Assembly (NCBI GenBank): GCA_947568835.1
Contig: OX387605.1
Span: 4,650,001 to 4,714,000 of the forward strand
Origin: Protonemura montana
Taxonomy: Eukaryota; Arthropoda; Insecta; Plecoptera; Nemouridae
DNA length: 64,000 nucleotides
Reading direction: 5' to 3'
Shown here: positions 51,755 to 64,000 of the stretch, one piece after another
Position numbering within the stretch: the first letter of the stretch is position 1
Layout of the letters: each line of letters starts with the position of its first letter
Program-made: the position numbers and the translations under genes
The notes under the pieces: model-generated
What the model was told of the DNA's origin: nothing
The model's input: only the letters and a program-made list of their open reading frames with translations
The model's database searches: none

Positions 51755-52064
51755 TTCATTGTATGCAAAACAAATATCAAATATAAGTGAATGGAATGAC
51801 AATATGAGTACAAAAAAAAAACGCACTTGACCGTAGTTGATTGAAAATGACTTACACCCGAAATGACAAATATGGTGATTTTTTTTCGTAAAATGAATGC
51901 GATTGATGACATTTTTGAATAAGTGATGAATATGTCTAAGATGGAACGTGTTATTATGAAATAATCGATGAATGCTAATGGACACCGAGTAAGATGGGAG
52001 ATGGCACGCACGAATGATTAACATTGTAAAGCATGAGTAAAATCTGAACGAATGTTATGCCTGG

Positions 52065-54264
52065 TTATGCCTCTGGGACTGCCTTGACTTTGACAGCTGG
52101 CACGACCTTGACTTTAGAAGCTACCGGAACGCTAGCTTTCACTTTCGGCTCAACGACGCCGGGTACAGCTGGTGCGTCGGCTTTGGGGCTGGCAGTCGAC
52201 GTCGCCAACACTTCTTCGTAGTGTTTCTTGTACAGCCCGGTCGGGTCGTACTTCTTTTGTAGGCGATCCCAATCCTTGGCTCTGGCGGTGCGCATGTGAT
52301 TGATCACTTTCTCGGCTGTTTTCTTCTGCATTTCGTTGCAGCCATTACAGTCGGTCTTCAGCGCGTCAGGGAGTGTTTCTGTAAACAACAAGGCGGTGGT
52401 TAGATTCTCTCAGAAGACACCATGGTACTGCCATGATTTACCCCGTGTCTGCTAAGCTTTAGTTTTCTGCCAGCAAGAAGCTAACAATAGAACATGTCGA
52501 GATTAGGTACATCTCACAAGTCTCACAAATGTAATCTAGCTTGAATGGTCCCAAAAAACTAAGAGATTTAAAGAAAAATAAATCGTGTTCCATTTTCAAT
52601 CAACGGACATTTGTAATTTTTTTGTGGGGCGGGGATCGATCAACGACCAATAAGAACGTTGTAAGATCAAGGAGACAAATGCAAATAAATTGCGTTTAAC
52701 ATAGATTTAACATATTCGCGGGTAAGGTAATCAATGTTTGCTTAAGATGTTAAATAATGGAATTTACCACAAACATATATTTTTTAAAGTATGGATCCGC
52801 AAATTAAATGTAGACCTGGGAGCTCCGAAGAACAGGACTGCATCTTTAGTGTCCAAGTGTCATCACCATCACCTGTGTATTAGTTCACCATGTGGGGACG
52901 TTAAGGGGCTGACGTGAGGAACTTAGCTATACGTGCTTTCTGTTTGCCAGTGGGACGGTATGCTAAGTGCTAACCATTAACAAACCCTAATTTTATTGTC
53001 ATTTGTGCAAGCAATTAATACATAAACTACTGATTGTGTTCTGCACACACTGGTGCTGAACAATGGACGAGCCCATAGTTGCGTGGGTGAATGCTACAAC
53101 AGGATCGAGATCTGCATCTAAAACCCAAAGCTATTATCACCATTGACTGTCATCCACAACTACGCAGTCAATGTTATTATTGATTGATAACTTCTTATTT
53201 CAAATTTCCTTTTACAGAAAACTTGACAGTAACAAGCTAAATAATCAAACACTCTCTTGATAATATGCCGCCAACTCAAGTTTGATCAAAGATTTTGAAA
53301 TTTCATGTGGAATGATTTCCGATTTCTCATCGGAAAGAAAATTTCGTTTCATCGCATTTGTAATCGCACTGGACGTGAGCTGCTGCTAATCGAGGTGCTA
53401 TGGGTGTCTCTTCAATGGACGATAACATCTAAGCGACCGGTTTAATATCACAGGCGTACCATCAGAGGGCTGGGAGTCAAATACACAGCTCAGTGAAAGC
53501 CACGCACGAGCCGCTCGGATCACTTTCTCCAGTTAAAATAAACATGTTTACTGAGAAATAAAATGTAGAATAGTATCATCATACACTGTATTTTTATTTT
53601 CTGGTGATTAGCTAAGTGTTTCCTCAATGATTCTAGAACTAGATTGCCAATGTTTAATGCTGGTGTCTTCATGGGCAAGAACGATTTCACAAGGCGAGGT
53701 GTCACCAATTTTTCGAAATGAAACTCAAGAAGTCGACGCAACCTTTTATAGGCTACAAGATCGCAATGAACGGAATTGTTTCAATTTAGATTTGGGTTTT
53801 AAAATTTAGCACACCGACGCAGATCGTTGTTTCACTTGAATATTTGGAGAACTTGAGCTATTTTATACGAAGCATGGCATTCCTGGGCAAATAAAAGAGG
53901 ACGATCCTGAGAGATTTGAAAAGTTTTTAAGTCGACTTTTTTTAATGTCTAGCTATTGTGATCCAAGGGATGAGTAATTTAGAGGGTTTGAGAAATAACA
54001 TTTACATTTCTTACTTTCCATCAAAACTGTGCGTATATGTACATTGTAAAAATCACAATTATTACACCTACTCTTGAGTTCACGCCCTTCAGCAGTGCAG
54101 GGTCCTTCATCCATCATGCACTTGATGTAGCTCGTCAGGATGCGGTCGTTCCCGATAATCCTGTCCACGTCCACATTGTCGTACTTGGTCGTGTACGAAG
54201 GTTTGCTCTTCTGCCCCGAAACAACAGCGGCCAAAACCACACACGCGCATACCAAAAGCCGCAT
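52065..54264 (-). CDS. Chemosensory protein 2 (OS-D family) with extended C-terminal tail
   Basis: Exons 54264-54072 and 52378-52065 join with the same phase-1 junction after Leu-Lys as its neighbours, giving 168 aa. A signal peptide ends near residue 17. Cysteines fit C-X6-C-X18-C-X2-C (KCMMDEGPCT ... TDCNGCN). The core ends with WDRLQKKYDPTGLYKKHY, the usual CSP end. About 45 further residues follow that are rich in Val, Ala, Pro and Lys, with repeated KV(K)xxVP motifs. That tail is not part of the usual 100-130 aa CSP fold and could be a linker or an interaction segment. Transcribed toward CSP1. Confidence 0.95.
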
Positions 54265-54313
54265 GATGCAGCTGAGAGTATTCCAACTAACTAATCACCT
54301 CCTAAGATCCTGC

Positions 54314-54321
54314 TTAATATA
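54314..54321 (-). promoter_or_regulatory. TATA box of CSP2
   Basis: TATATTAA on the minus strand, 50-57 bp before the start codon. This implies a short 5' UTR of about 20-25 nt, normal for CSP genes. Confidence 0.6.
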
Positions 54322-56518
54322 CTGTGAACCCCTCCACACAAACCCTTCTCGTATGCTGGTGCTTGATCCTAGTTAGTCATTATTGGTATTACCCTTTCCC
54401 TTAACGTATACGACGCGTAAGCACTCTCCTTTCTTTCACGACTTGAATGCATAAGCGTGGATCGAGATTTGGTCCCGCCTTTCTTCTTTCTCTGCATTAT
54501 TTACCGGCTTCTTGTTAATTTCTCCCTTTCCCTTGATTGGAATTTCCCCTCTCGTAGAGGTGGCTCGAAAGAAGTTGATCATTTAGGTTGAACACACTTC
54601 AATTGCATAATAATTATTGCTATTTGAGATAATTTACGATCAATGTTTCGTCGAATTGGTACTTCATTCTTGGAACCATCTACCATTACGCACTATGTAG
54701 AAAGTAGTACAAATTTGCATTACGGAGTTATGTCATTTAAAATTATACTTACAAACAAGTGCGCAGAACGCTTTGCTTAAAAAAAAGGAGTTTACTTAAG
54801 AACATTTTTTTTTCAATTACGTAAAATGGAAAATTAGCCGCTTTTAACGAACGACATAACAAAAATTAATAGCATCGTCGCCAAAGGCAACTTGGACGTC
54901 TAATAAACCAGTTGGGACCAAAGACGTTGGGACCACACTGTTCGAGAAAAATCTCCCAATACTTTGTGCTGTTGTGAGTTTGGAAACTATTCCCGGATTA
55001 GCATCAAAAACTCGTGAAAGCTCTAGATAAAATGTTCCAGATCAGCTAAGATGCCGTGCGAGCTTTGGATGTCCTGCACCCAATTGTAGGTAATTTTCCC
55101 TTAGGTTCTAAACTCTTCCCGATATAAGTTCCAGATCCAGCATACCTATAACGTTGCTAAACGTTAATAAATTAACGTAAATAACGTTGCTTACTTTCGA
55201 CTCTTTGAAATAGCTGTTGTAGGTCCATTTTTATATGAAAACAGGTATATTTTTTAAGAACCACTACAACAACCTCCCTTCCCTTCCCCACTATCCACAG
55301 TGTCAGTGCAGAAGTCTGTAAAATTTGAAATTTATAGCCGTTACTAACGTACTAGTTGTAGATGGCATTCCGCTTCTAATTGACCGCTTATTGGAAACTG
55401 AAAACAATTAAAAATTAACGACTTGTGTGTACAAAATCGAAACAAATTGCTAGTTGGCCATGGAGGTCGGGATATTCCGAAGGCAATGTTTACATTTGGG
55501 TATGATACCCCTGGTTGGAGGGTAGTGAACGGTTGCTACACTTGCAAATGGCCACATCTATACCTAGCTAATATTTTCTAGGATAATGTGCACTTGATTT
55601 GAAGTCAGTTCACGAGCAGACACGCATCAAGCAGGTTTAGTGAGTCGAACCCGAACATTTTAGTGGTGGAACAATAGCCACGAAGTTGATTAAAAGTGTC
55701 TCATCTTCATTAAAGGAAGTCTGCATTGTCAAGAAGGTGAGGAAATGGTTAATAGCCGTATTGATTTCACTACTTGTTTACTACTGTGCATGCCCGTATT
55801 ACAAGAAAGTAATTATGTAGCCAAGTTTTGTCTCCCATGACCGCAACCTTCAAATTAAAAGTCTAATTTGTAATTACAAATACTTAATAAACACCGCGTA
55901 AATGTGTATACACGCGTGACGCATGTTTGTAGGGACACACGCGTGTATCAAATACCTTTTCTCAGCCGACCTTTAAACATTTCTTTCATCATGATCCTAG
56001 GCTCGGGTCAACCATTTCACAACGCATTACTAGGAAATAGAACTTAAGATCCATTTGCGATGTGAAATCTTCAGCACCCCGCTCCTCAATAAGCAAACCA
56101 TGGTCAAAGGTTATTCTAGTGTCTTTGACGGTGTGTTTGTGTCTGTTTGTCTGTGTATTTTTTGAATGCGTTTATTCGCGCTCTACCGGCCCAACAACTG
56201 GTAAGATTGTGATGCAATTTTTATAGCATACTTTTATGCTCTCAACTTAGCTCCTCTACTAATAAAAATCGGTCACAAAGTTTCTGAACCAACAGAAATT
56301 CACGAAAATGTTCACAAACATAGCATAGCATACATAATGTTAAGTTGCACTGAACGATTTTTGTGCAGCACCGAGCTGAAACCTATTTGAGGGGGGCTTA
56401 GAGACGTCGACCTAAAAAAAAAAAACGTAATTATTGTACACAGCAAGTGACTCGGGGGACGCGCGCCTCAAGAAAGAAAATATGGCCTTGCGATCAGTTT
56501 TGAAGCACCTAAAACAAA
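54322..56518. other. Intergenic DNA, no gene recognised
   Basis: AT-rich. A pair of inverted 10-bp motifs (tacacgcgtg / cacgcgtgta) lies at about 55906-55947. The stretch 56100-56330 has a GT-rich run and a ctctactaataaaaatc segment vaguely like insect Helitron ends, too weak to annotate. No coding exon found. Confidence 0.45.
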
Positions 56519-56945
56519 TTTATTTATTTGTGGTGTTTAACGACGCACTGTTTTGACATCTGGCCATGCGGCACTGGTCTAATGGCGTCGGTGAATGAGT
56601 GGATGATGATGAGGATGATGATGAACCTAACATACTTAGAAGGGAGGAGGGGAAACCCGGTGCCGGCACGTAGCCTACTCCTGTCGAAGAGCACCAAGGG
56701 GACGACCAACTTAACGTCCCTTCCGAAGGACGGTTCAACTCAAACAGTGGGAGTCCTCCACAAATCCATGCTGTCGAGAGGTTGATAAGCAAGGCGACTG
56801 AAGTTGCAGTACTAACTTTCATCCCTTAAACCCATCTCCCGAACAGAACTGGTCATGTCTATGATTGGTTACACATTCAATACCTCAGCGCAGTGTTGCT
56901 TAACTATCTAACGAGAACCGGTGTTTCCAACACGCCAAACCGTTC
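56519..56945 (-). repeat. 5S-rRNA-derived SINE (SINE3-like), copy B
   Basis: The minus-strand head (complement of about 56853-56940) reads caccggttctcgttagat and then gttaagcaacactgcgc, closely like the middle of insect 5S rRNA. The body contains ggctacgtgccggcaccggg, and the element ends ...aaaacagtgcgtcgttaaac followed by A/T-rich tail sequence. It shares body and order with copy A (48726-49135), same orientation. Confidence 0.82.
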
Positions 56946-58597
56946 GTTACCTAAAAAAAACTTTGAACCATTGTTACGGACACCCCAATGGGGCGAGGAG
57001 GTCACGGTACTAGGGTAACACTTTTTTTGTCAATGTAGCACTAACTGCCACTAGATACAAATGGATTTAGGACAATCTCTTTTCCATACGCTCATTCTTG
57101 AACGCCTAATATAATTGAAACTAAGTTTCGTGCACGTAGGTAATTGTAATATTGTTTGCAACTACGGGATATGTTCAACATGATATAATTAATTGCAATT
57201 GCTATCAATAATTTTAATTTGTGTGTAAAGTGAGCATGTAATTGGAAACTATATTTTAATTAGTTTAATTTTAGACGAGAAATATTTCACGGATACTGAA
57301 CGAAAAATAGAAATATTCCAATTCTAACAACTATACGCTTGTACCTCATGCATAATTGATATTATACATGGATGTGTTCTTTGTTTGTTTACCGCGAATT
57401 CCTATGGCATTTGAGGTCATGCAAGAGGCTAGCCAGGTACACTTACATCAATTGAGTTATTAGCACTTCTGCGCCTTCAAATCAAGTTTCAAATTTCCTT
57501 GTTCCTACTATTCACTTTGCGACCATGTCTTGAAACAAAGTGTTTCCAGTTTCGTCGCGAGGATGGACCGTTCTTTAAAATTGGAGGTGAAAGGTTATTA
57601 ACAAATAAAGACCAATTTCATTTTATTTATAAAAACATACAAATTTGGATATTTTCCCGATAGCACTGTGTCACTTAAAAAGTGAAAAGCATATGTTTAG
57701 GAAACTTAAACTTACAATATAAATATGTCGCAGTGTTTTTGTCACCATGAGCTGCTGGTTCTCACCAGGCATAAGCCAACCCTTAACAATGGATTAAGAG
57801 TGAAATGTCTCCACAGATCTTTACCGCATATTCCTATATCTATCTGTTGGAAATCCAATTGAGCATTTCATAATATATAAAAATAAATCCCCGCAATTCT
57901 AAAAATTGTTTGCTTGAAATAAACAAGCATAATTTACACGATTCACCTGTAGGCAAAACATTAATAATATGAACAAAATACCAAGACGCCATGGTTATCT
58001 CAAAACTGATTTCATTTTGCTCAAATTTGACACAACTGAACGTAAAGTTTCAAAAAAAAATTCACAGACAATTATTTGACACACAAGTATATGCCTACTC
58101 TTGAACTTAAAAATACTATTATCTAATTTTAGTGGAAATATAGGCAATATCAATTGGAAAATAACCAATGGCAACCAATATAAAGACTTGAGTTATACTG
58201 GCATAGGCAAGAAGAAGTAACATCTTACAAATCATGGGCCAAGCTGAATAGACAAGATTTGCTCCAAGTTTTAACTCGAAAAAACTTGATATTGGGTTCG
58301 AAAGAAATGTTCCAGAAAAGAGGGAAGCACCAACGAGAGAAAATATTTTAGGGAACCTATTCTTATACGACGCAGCTCAAAACTTAAAGCAATTTAGAAG
58401 TCCTCTTAAGCTCTATATATCCCAAGAAAATCTTATCTCGTACTTTACCTTGTCTGATATTAAACTGGATTCACATCTTCCATCGATTTGCCAGAATACC
58501 ACTGCCACAACTTGAACGTCACAGATTCTTATGACCGGCCACTCCTTTTAGAGCCGGTTTTCAGCGGCAAGTCAAGAGCCTACCACTCCGTTAATTT
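56946..58597. other. Intergenic DNA, no gene recognised
   Basis: AT-rich with no supportable exon. A possible minus-strand AATAAA at 58598-58603 may serve CSP3. Confidence 0.45.
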
Positions 58598-58914
58598 TTT
58601 ATTTGCTTTGAGACAGCCAATTGACGGTAGCTTTTGTTCGTTAACGGTCTGTTAATTATTTAACATGCCACTGAAAATCCGGCACCACGATAGTCTAATG
58701 GGGAATCTACTTATCGAAGAAAAAACCCATCTCACCTGTACCCGACAAAGGTTTCTGCCAAAGCGTCAAACACATAAGTTAACATTGAAAGAAATTATAG
58801 TCCCCCCAAACATGTGACTTGAGTTGCCCAATGGCATCAAGGTTACCCGCTCGAGAGGATTCTCGTAACACTTTCCCGACCGGCGTACAATCAATTGTTT
58901 CCCCCGGCGAACAT

Positions 58915-61429
58915 TCAATTGTTGCTGGCCGTGTTGTTGGCGCGATCCTTCACCTCGTTCGGGAAGTTTTTCTCCAAGAACTTGACGAATCTGATGTAGT
59001 GCTGTCCGGTCGGGTCCCAACGCTTGAGTAGCGTCTTCAGTTCTGGCTTGTAGTCGTCTTGCATGCGGAAGAAGATTTTTACAAGGATTTCCCGCTGTCG
59101 TGTGGAACACTCGGGGCATCCTTTCTTCAGGAGGCTGGGCATTTGCTCTGGAAAAGTCGTGGGGTTGTTAGAGAATGGTTGTGAAAAGCGGAGGAATCCA
59201 GAATGTTGTAAAGTTTTAGCACAACGAAGATTTATGTAGCGGATTTTTGAATATTTTCTTTTAAAGCTAAGCTAAGATAGAGGGTCAAGCTAGATTTAGT
59301 TTTATGGCAAGACAGCCAGGAACAGCTTTTGCTAAAAAAAAAATTAATTGAACAAGTACGTAGCCATGCCAACGAAGCAAGGATAACGAGATACAGAAAA
59401 TTACGCCTAAATATTTCGAAAATATTTCGTTTGACACAAGCTGCCTAGGTCATATCCATCAAAAATATAGAAACTGTGATATTGACAATTGCAAGATGAG
59501 CTATAAAACATTTTGTTTGGTGGGTAGTTGGTTTGCATTGCAAGACAAGGGTCTGGCTGGTGAACTTCTGGCCATTGGTCATCCTAGACGGGTTTTCAAG
59601 GATGAATTCGAGATCCTACAAGAGAACCATAACTCCATGAGAACACGATTAAAATATTGACAAGGAACTCTCAGAATATTAGTTCGTGTTAATCTCGGGT
59701 ATGGACCAATTAAAAAATGTTTGAAGCAATTATGTAAATATTATTTTATAGTTTCAAATCGTTATTTTTAGAGTCAGTATTTATCTGGCATAAAAACACA
59801 AAATGCTGTATATTTTTGTCGAGCAATAAAACTGTTATTTAACTGAGCCGTGAAGAAAATGACAGCCCACCCGAGGATTGTACATGCTCGAAGTCGAATG
59901 AACTTAGGTACCAACGAGACGACTCGCGGATTCTCTACAATTATATTATGTAAAAATACAGCATTGTAAATTCATATTGAAACCTAAGGTCGCTTGGCAA
60001 TTATACTCAAGTCTTTATCCTCGTTCAAGATGGATTTCATTTTCGGGCACAAAACTTAGATAACATCTACGGAAGGCAAATTATTTTTGATAACTTTATT
60101 CGTCTCCAGGGCCATGCGCTTAGGCTTATAGGTATGGTAGACCTTTAAGTGTGTGCATCGCTGTCCCATTGTTAGGCGGGTTTCACTATTTTTGGGCGTC
60201 GTTTCACAATCACAAGTCTTTAGATAATTAATTACTAGTTGCATTAACGTGTAAGTGGCAGGGTTCGTGTGAATATCGGCAGGTAAATTCATGTTTACAA
60301 AGTGATTAAAGTTACACATTTAGTGTAAAGCTAAAAAAAAAAAAACGGGCCATGGTTAGTGATGGTAACAGCCAAAAAATTGGTTTGGTATTTTCTAAAA
60401 TCCTATAATATGCGTCGCAAAGAAATTTCGTGCCAGCTTCAAACTCGATTAACTGGTATATTACCTTAAATCATAGTTTATTTATATAGCTAGTTAATAT
60501 GCACGGGATGCATTACTTCAATTCGGTTACCTTATATGGTCATTTCACGAACTTGCTCTATAGTGCAGGGTGATTGTCAACGATATTTTCTAAACCTTAA
60601 AGTACCTGCATATATCGTTATTAAAACGATTTAACCTTTAGAAGATCTAAGTTGAAAACAACATCTTCGCCATGGTCACATTTTAAGGAAGCAACAACAG
60701 GTCACTTAATTTATTCAGAGATTGTTTTGATCATGATCTTGATTCGACAACAGTGTATGTTGCCAGGCAAAAATAAACAAAGAATCTATAGTGTCTTTTG
60801 TTTGACAGGTAAAAAATGTGAAAATATCACCTCTAGGGTCAGTTTTCAAAACAGTGCGTCGTTAAAAACAAGAAGTCAATCAATCAACGAAGCTAATTAG
60901 GAGATGGTATCTCACACTTTAAAAGTACTTGGTTACTTAACGAGAAATGCACGGTCAAGATCGTGAACGGTTTTTTTGCAAGACAATTGCCTATGGTTTG
61001 ATTTAAAAAAATCAAAACAACTTGCCGATTTGGAATTGTGTTTAGATTAAAGTATACATTTTGAGACAAACATTGTTTCTGCCAGTCACACGAGACCGGA
61101 AAGTTTAATGGTTTGTTTACCAATTACATTTGTTTTTTGAAACGAATACCAAAGGACCTATAACTAACTTTTTCATTAATGCTAAAAGAAACAGTCAATG
61201 GTTGGATGTACTTACTTTTCAAATCAAGTCCCTCGGGTGGACAATTTCGCTTCCCCAACATACAATCAACATAATTCGTGAAAAGTCGCCGCGAATTGAA
61301 AAACAAATCCATGTTCATGTAATCGAATCGCGAAATCCGACGCTGATTTTCGTTGACCGCGTCAACGTCGACGTCGACGACGCTCATCAGGAGCAGCGTC
61401 GCGACGGCACAAACTGCAAGCCCACTCAT
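58915..61429 (-). CDS. Chemosensory protein 3 (OS-D family), 2 coding exons
   Basis: Exons 61429-61216 and 59147-58915 join, again in phase 1 after Leu-Lys, to 148 aa across an intron of about 2.07 kb. The pairing of these distant exons is supported by the cysteine spacing produced by the junction: C-X6-C-X18-C-X2-C (DCMLGKRNCP ... KGCPECS), exactly the family rule. The hydrophobic signal peptide (about 1-24) is followed by an unusually long Asp/Val and Asn/Arg-rich N-terminal stretch before FDYMNMDLFF. The core ends WDPTGQHYIRFVKFLEKNF, with a short polar tail. The first ATG with a clean signal peptide was taken as start. Confidence 0.95.
60835..60892 (+). repeat. 3'-tail fragment of the 5S-derived SINE
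   Basis: The plus strand reads caaaacagtgcgtcgttaaa, then caatcaatca. This is the 3' end of the same SINE as copies A and B, in opposite orientation, including the (CAAT)n tail. The rest of the element is missing. It lies inside the CSP3 intron. Confidence 0.7.
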
Positions 61430-64000
61430 ACCGACGACCGACGACCGAATCAACGCGACGCTTAGCGCAAAAGTCTGGTACAGACTGATCTCTTAGTCAG
61501 GATGCCCCGACTCATGAGCCGCCGACAAAATGCTCTCCCAGACCTGATCGCAACCGTCCTTGGATCTTGAGCAGAAATATTTTCACCATTTAATGTCTCA
61601 GAAAAAGGAAAAGGGTAGAAAAAAAAGTGCACAGAACACAAGCACACGAGAAGAAATCGATCGAATCAGCCTTTGTTATTATAAACACTAACACAGAATT
61701 GAAAAGCGTGGTCACGCGGTCGAACTACCATCGCGAACTGGCTGACAACGCACGGGGATCCGCTGTTTACGCAATATCGCAATGCCAATGAAAATACGAG
61801 GTGTACAAGCCTTTGCGACTCACAGAACCGTAGCCGAGGGAACGGCCCACGGAAGGAGAACCACTAACATCGTGTCAGCCTCTTTCTTAGCTTCCCTACT
61901 ATTTTTCGATTATTGTCATTATTCGATTGCGGTTGAATGAGAACAAAAGATCTGTTGTTTGGTTGTCATGGCGTGTGTTTCATGTGAAAATCTGTGCCAA
62001 TCACAGCTCAAGAACACGCTGTACATCTCAGCGGCCAAGAATTTGGTTATCAAAGAACGCTGAGGAAACGCAAGGTTAAGAAATCGTTACGCAAAAGTAG
62101 ATCTACCTGTCTTGATAACCGCCCAGTTTGCATTTTTTGTGTGGACATCTTCGATACGTTTTTGTCTTGTGATCACGAAACTGGTCCTGGTTGGAATTGC
62201 ATGGTCATTTAAGGTAAATGCGAGGTTGCAAATAGGGTTGGCATACGCGTTGAAGATCTCGTAGCATCTTGTCTCGATATTTCATCTTTGATTGCATTCT
62301 AAGTTCAATTATAAAGTTGCATGCCATACTCTGTGTGAGCTGAATTATTTATTCTTTGGAAGGAAAACGTGATAATCAACGCCGAGTGAAACCATTCGAC
62401 GAGGCTTAGAACGAAGAAGGTATATACCGTTGTCGTCGCGTGAAATATAGTGTGGCGTAAGGTGATTTGAAAAATGAAGTTCGCCCTTGTCGAAAAAAAA
62501 GCATAAACCTGTACAATTTTTAATCAAAAGAATGAATATTCAGATGCACTTGAATTACGTGTTGTATCTCATTGGAATGTTGCAACTACACCGTATTCAA
62601 AATAATGAAGCCCAGGTGAAAAGGTCAGCCTTGTCATAACACTATCCTGACTTTTTTTCTTCTGAAACCTGTCGTAAGGATTTAAAATCCTTACATGATC
62701 CCATAATTTGAAACGAACTATTTGGTTGACATTGAAAAGGCTGCAGAAAAACTCGTTTTTTACGAAGCCGTAATTTATGATAATCTCGGCATAGTTCGAT
62801 CATAAGAATCAAACGTATTGATGTAGAAAAATTGTGGGTACTTTTTTAGCTCAAAAATTGACACAATAACTCCAATGACAGGTGGGACTGGGAACAAAAA
62901 AGAAAATATAAATTATTCGTCCGTATCTATTTGGCGGTGAACTATCCTAGAATTCCTAGGAAAGCTGTGGAAAATTTCGTATAACCACAAACAAAATGGT
63001 CTGTCATAGAAAGAAACTTATAACCTTTGGTAACTGTATGGCGTACTCCCCCTTACGACGTAGTGCGTAATTAGAACGGATATAGAGAAAACAAACCGTA
63101 TATCCTGATTTAATTGATTTTGCGAGAACTTTGCTTGTCGTGTGTTAACGCATTTCCTTCCAACATTGTATTGATGTTCAATTGCAAGACCTAGGTACTG
63201 CAAAGGAAATCATTATGCAGCATGGTACTTGATAAAAATGTTCGGTCACAGATAATGCAATGGAGTTGGACATACCTACAACATCATTTAAACGTGGTCT
63301 TTCTGGCTTGAAGCAATTGACTTGTTTCGCGATGATTACAAATTCAAATTACCTACTCACTGCACTTGAGAAGGAAAATTTGCATCGAACATTTCTTTTG
63401 TCAGTAATTACATAGATTTATCGATAAGTAGATATCCCCAATGACAGGAAAAAGGAACCTCTAGTACGAAAAATGAGCATTAATTAGAAAGACGCCAAAT
63501 CCAAATTACAGTAGACACTCGAAGATAAATATTATAATCAGTATTGCAATAATAACGTGTCGTAGCCCATACCTACCCTTTCAATTGGTTAATTTGACAT
63601 CTTACAACGGTGTAACTGCACTGCGTCAGTTTCGGCCTCGACTGACCATGGGTCAATGTTGGTTTAGTATCAACATGGCTTTGAATAAATAATTAATCGA
63701 ATATCAACTAAGAACTAAGAAAATATGCGTGTTACTAATTAAAAAGATCAGATGTCTAGGCGTAGGTTGCTAAGTAGATGCCGTGACGTTCATTTTTACC
63801 TCGCCCATGTTGTTGAACGACTTTTGATCTAGGCCGCTTCTTCCGGAGTTGCTCTGTCTTAAGAACTAATGACTGTAGGAATAGGGTTTGAACCTGGTGT
63901 TCTGCTTTCGATGGTTGTGGTGTACGTGGAAGATCATCAAAGAAAAGCAGTAGTTATCTGTCGCTGTCGTGAAACGATTTTTAAAAATACAAATCGGAAT
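61430..64000. other. Upstream region of CSP3 and flanking DNA, no other gene recognised
   Basis: The first 300 bp should hold the CSP3 promoter (a minus-strand tttataata lies at about 61678-61686, rather far). The remainder is AT-rich without a supportable exon, RNA gene or recognised repeat up to the window end. Confidence 0.45.

Noticed and set aside
56100-56330. Helitron-like remnant
   Set aside because: Only a GT-rich run and a ctctactaataaaaatc segment resemble insect Helitrons; no 5' TC, 3' hairpin or CTRR end could be fixed.

Overview
The window is animal nuclear DNA, almost certainly from an insect. Genes are split by short AT-rich introns with GT-AG borders, there are no operons, and three chemosensory proteins of the arthropod OS-D family and one divergent ionotropic receptor are present. 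Repeats (a tRNA-derived SINE, a 5S-rRNA-derived SINE, non-LTR retrotransposon 3' ends with (ATT)n tails, fold-back elements) fit a medium-to-large insect genome. The species cannot be resolved from the sequence alone. All gene models were built by hand from protein similarity recalled from known families, splice-site consensus and reading-phase agreement across every junction.

Layout. (1) 531-11188, minus strand: heterogeneous nuclear ribonucleoprotein K, ten coding exons, three KH domains and a Gly/Arg-rich linker, 415 codons. Its 5' untranslated exon(s) lie somewhere in the CpG-rich 11.2-14.9 kb stretch or as far away as 21.4 kb. (2) 14.9-22.3 kb: no coding gene seen; it holds a compact GC-rich island at 17.4-17.75 kb with a TATA-like box and a strong hairpin. 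(3) 22361-24218, minus: a small three-exon gene with the AWRP motif and coiled coil of the Nnf1/PMF1 kinetochore subunit. (4) 24857-28858, minus: RIO kinase 2, six exons, 542 aa, catalytic residues at the same numbers as in human RIOK2. (5) 30406-33829, plus: an eight-exon divergent ionotropic receptor. (6) 34.6-37.0 kb: three adjacent decayed non-LTR retrotransposon 3' ends. (7) 37228-47963, plus: a GON4-like (GON4L/Drosophila muscle wasted) locus. The amino-terminal half ends at a stop codon with its own 3' UTR and poly(A) signal; the PAH/SANT half sits in a second unit at 44.4-47.96 kb. This is either an isoform pair or a split gene. (8) 49.9-61.4 kb: a cluster of three chemosensory proteins, one plus and two minus, each with two coding exons and a phase-1 intron at the same place.

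Functionally most genes are unrelated housekeeping factors: RNA binding (hnRNP K), 40S ribosome maturation (RIOK2), chromosome segregation (PMF1/Nnf1) and transcription/cell-cycle control (GON4L). They are followed by chemosensory or secreted-protein genes (IR, CSPs). Points most worth a second look are the GON4L split, a duplicated splice acceptor in a GON4L intron, poly(C)-like repeats in the hnRNP K pre-mRNA that its own product might bind, the 5S-derived SINE family, and the unexplained promoter-like islands at 11.9 and 17.5 kb.
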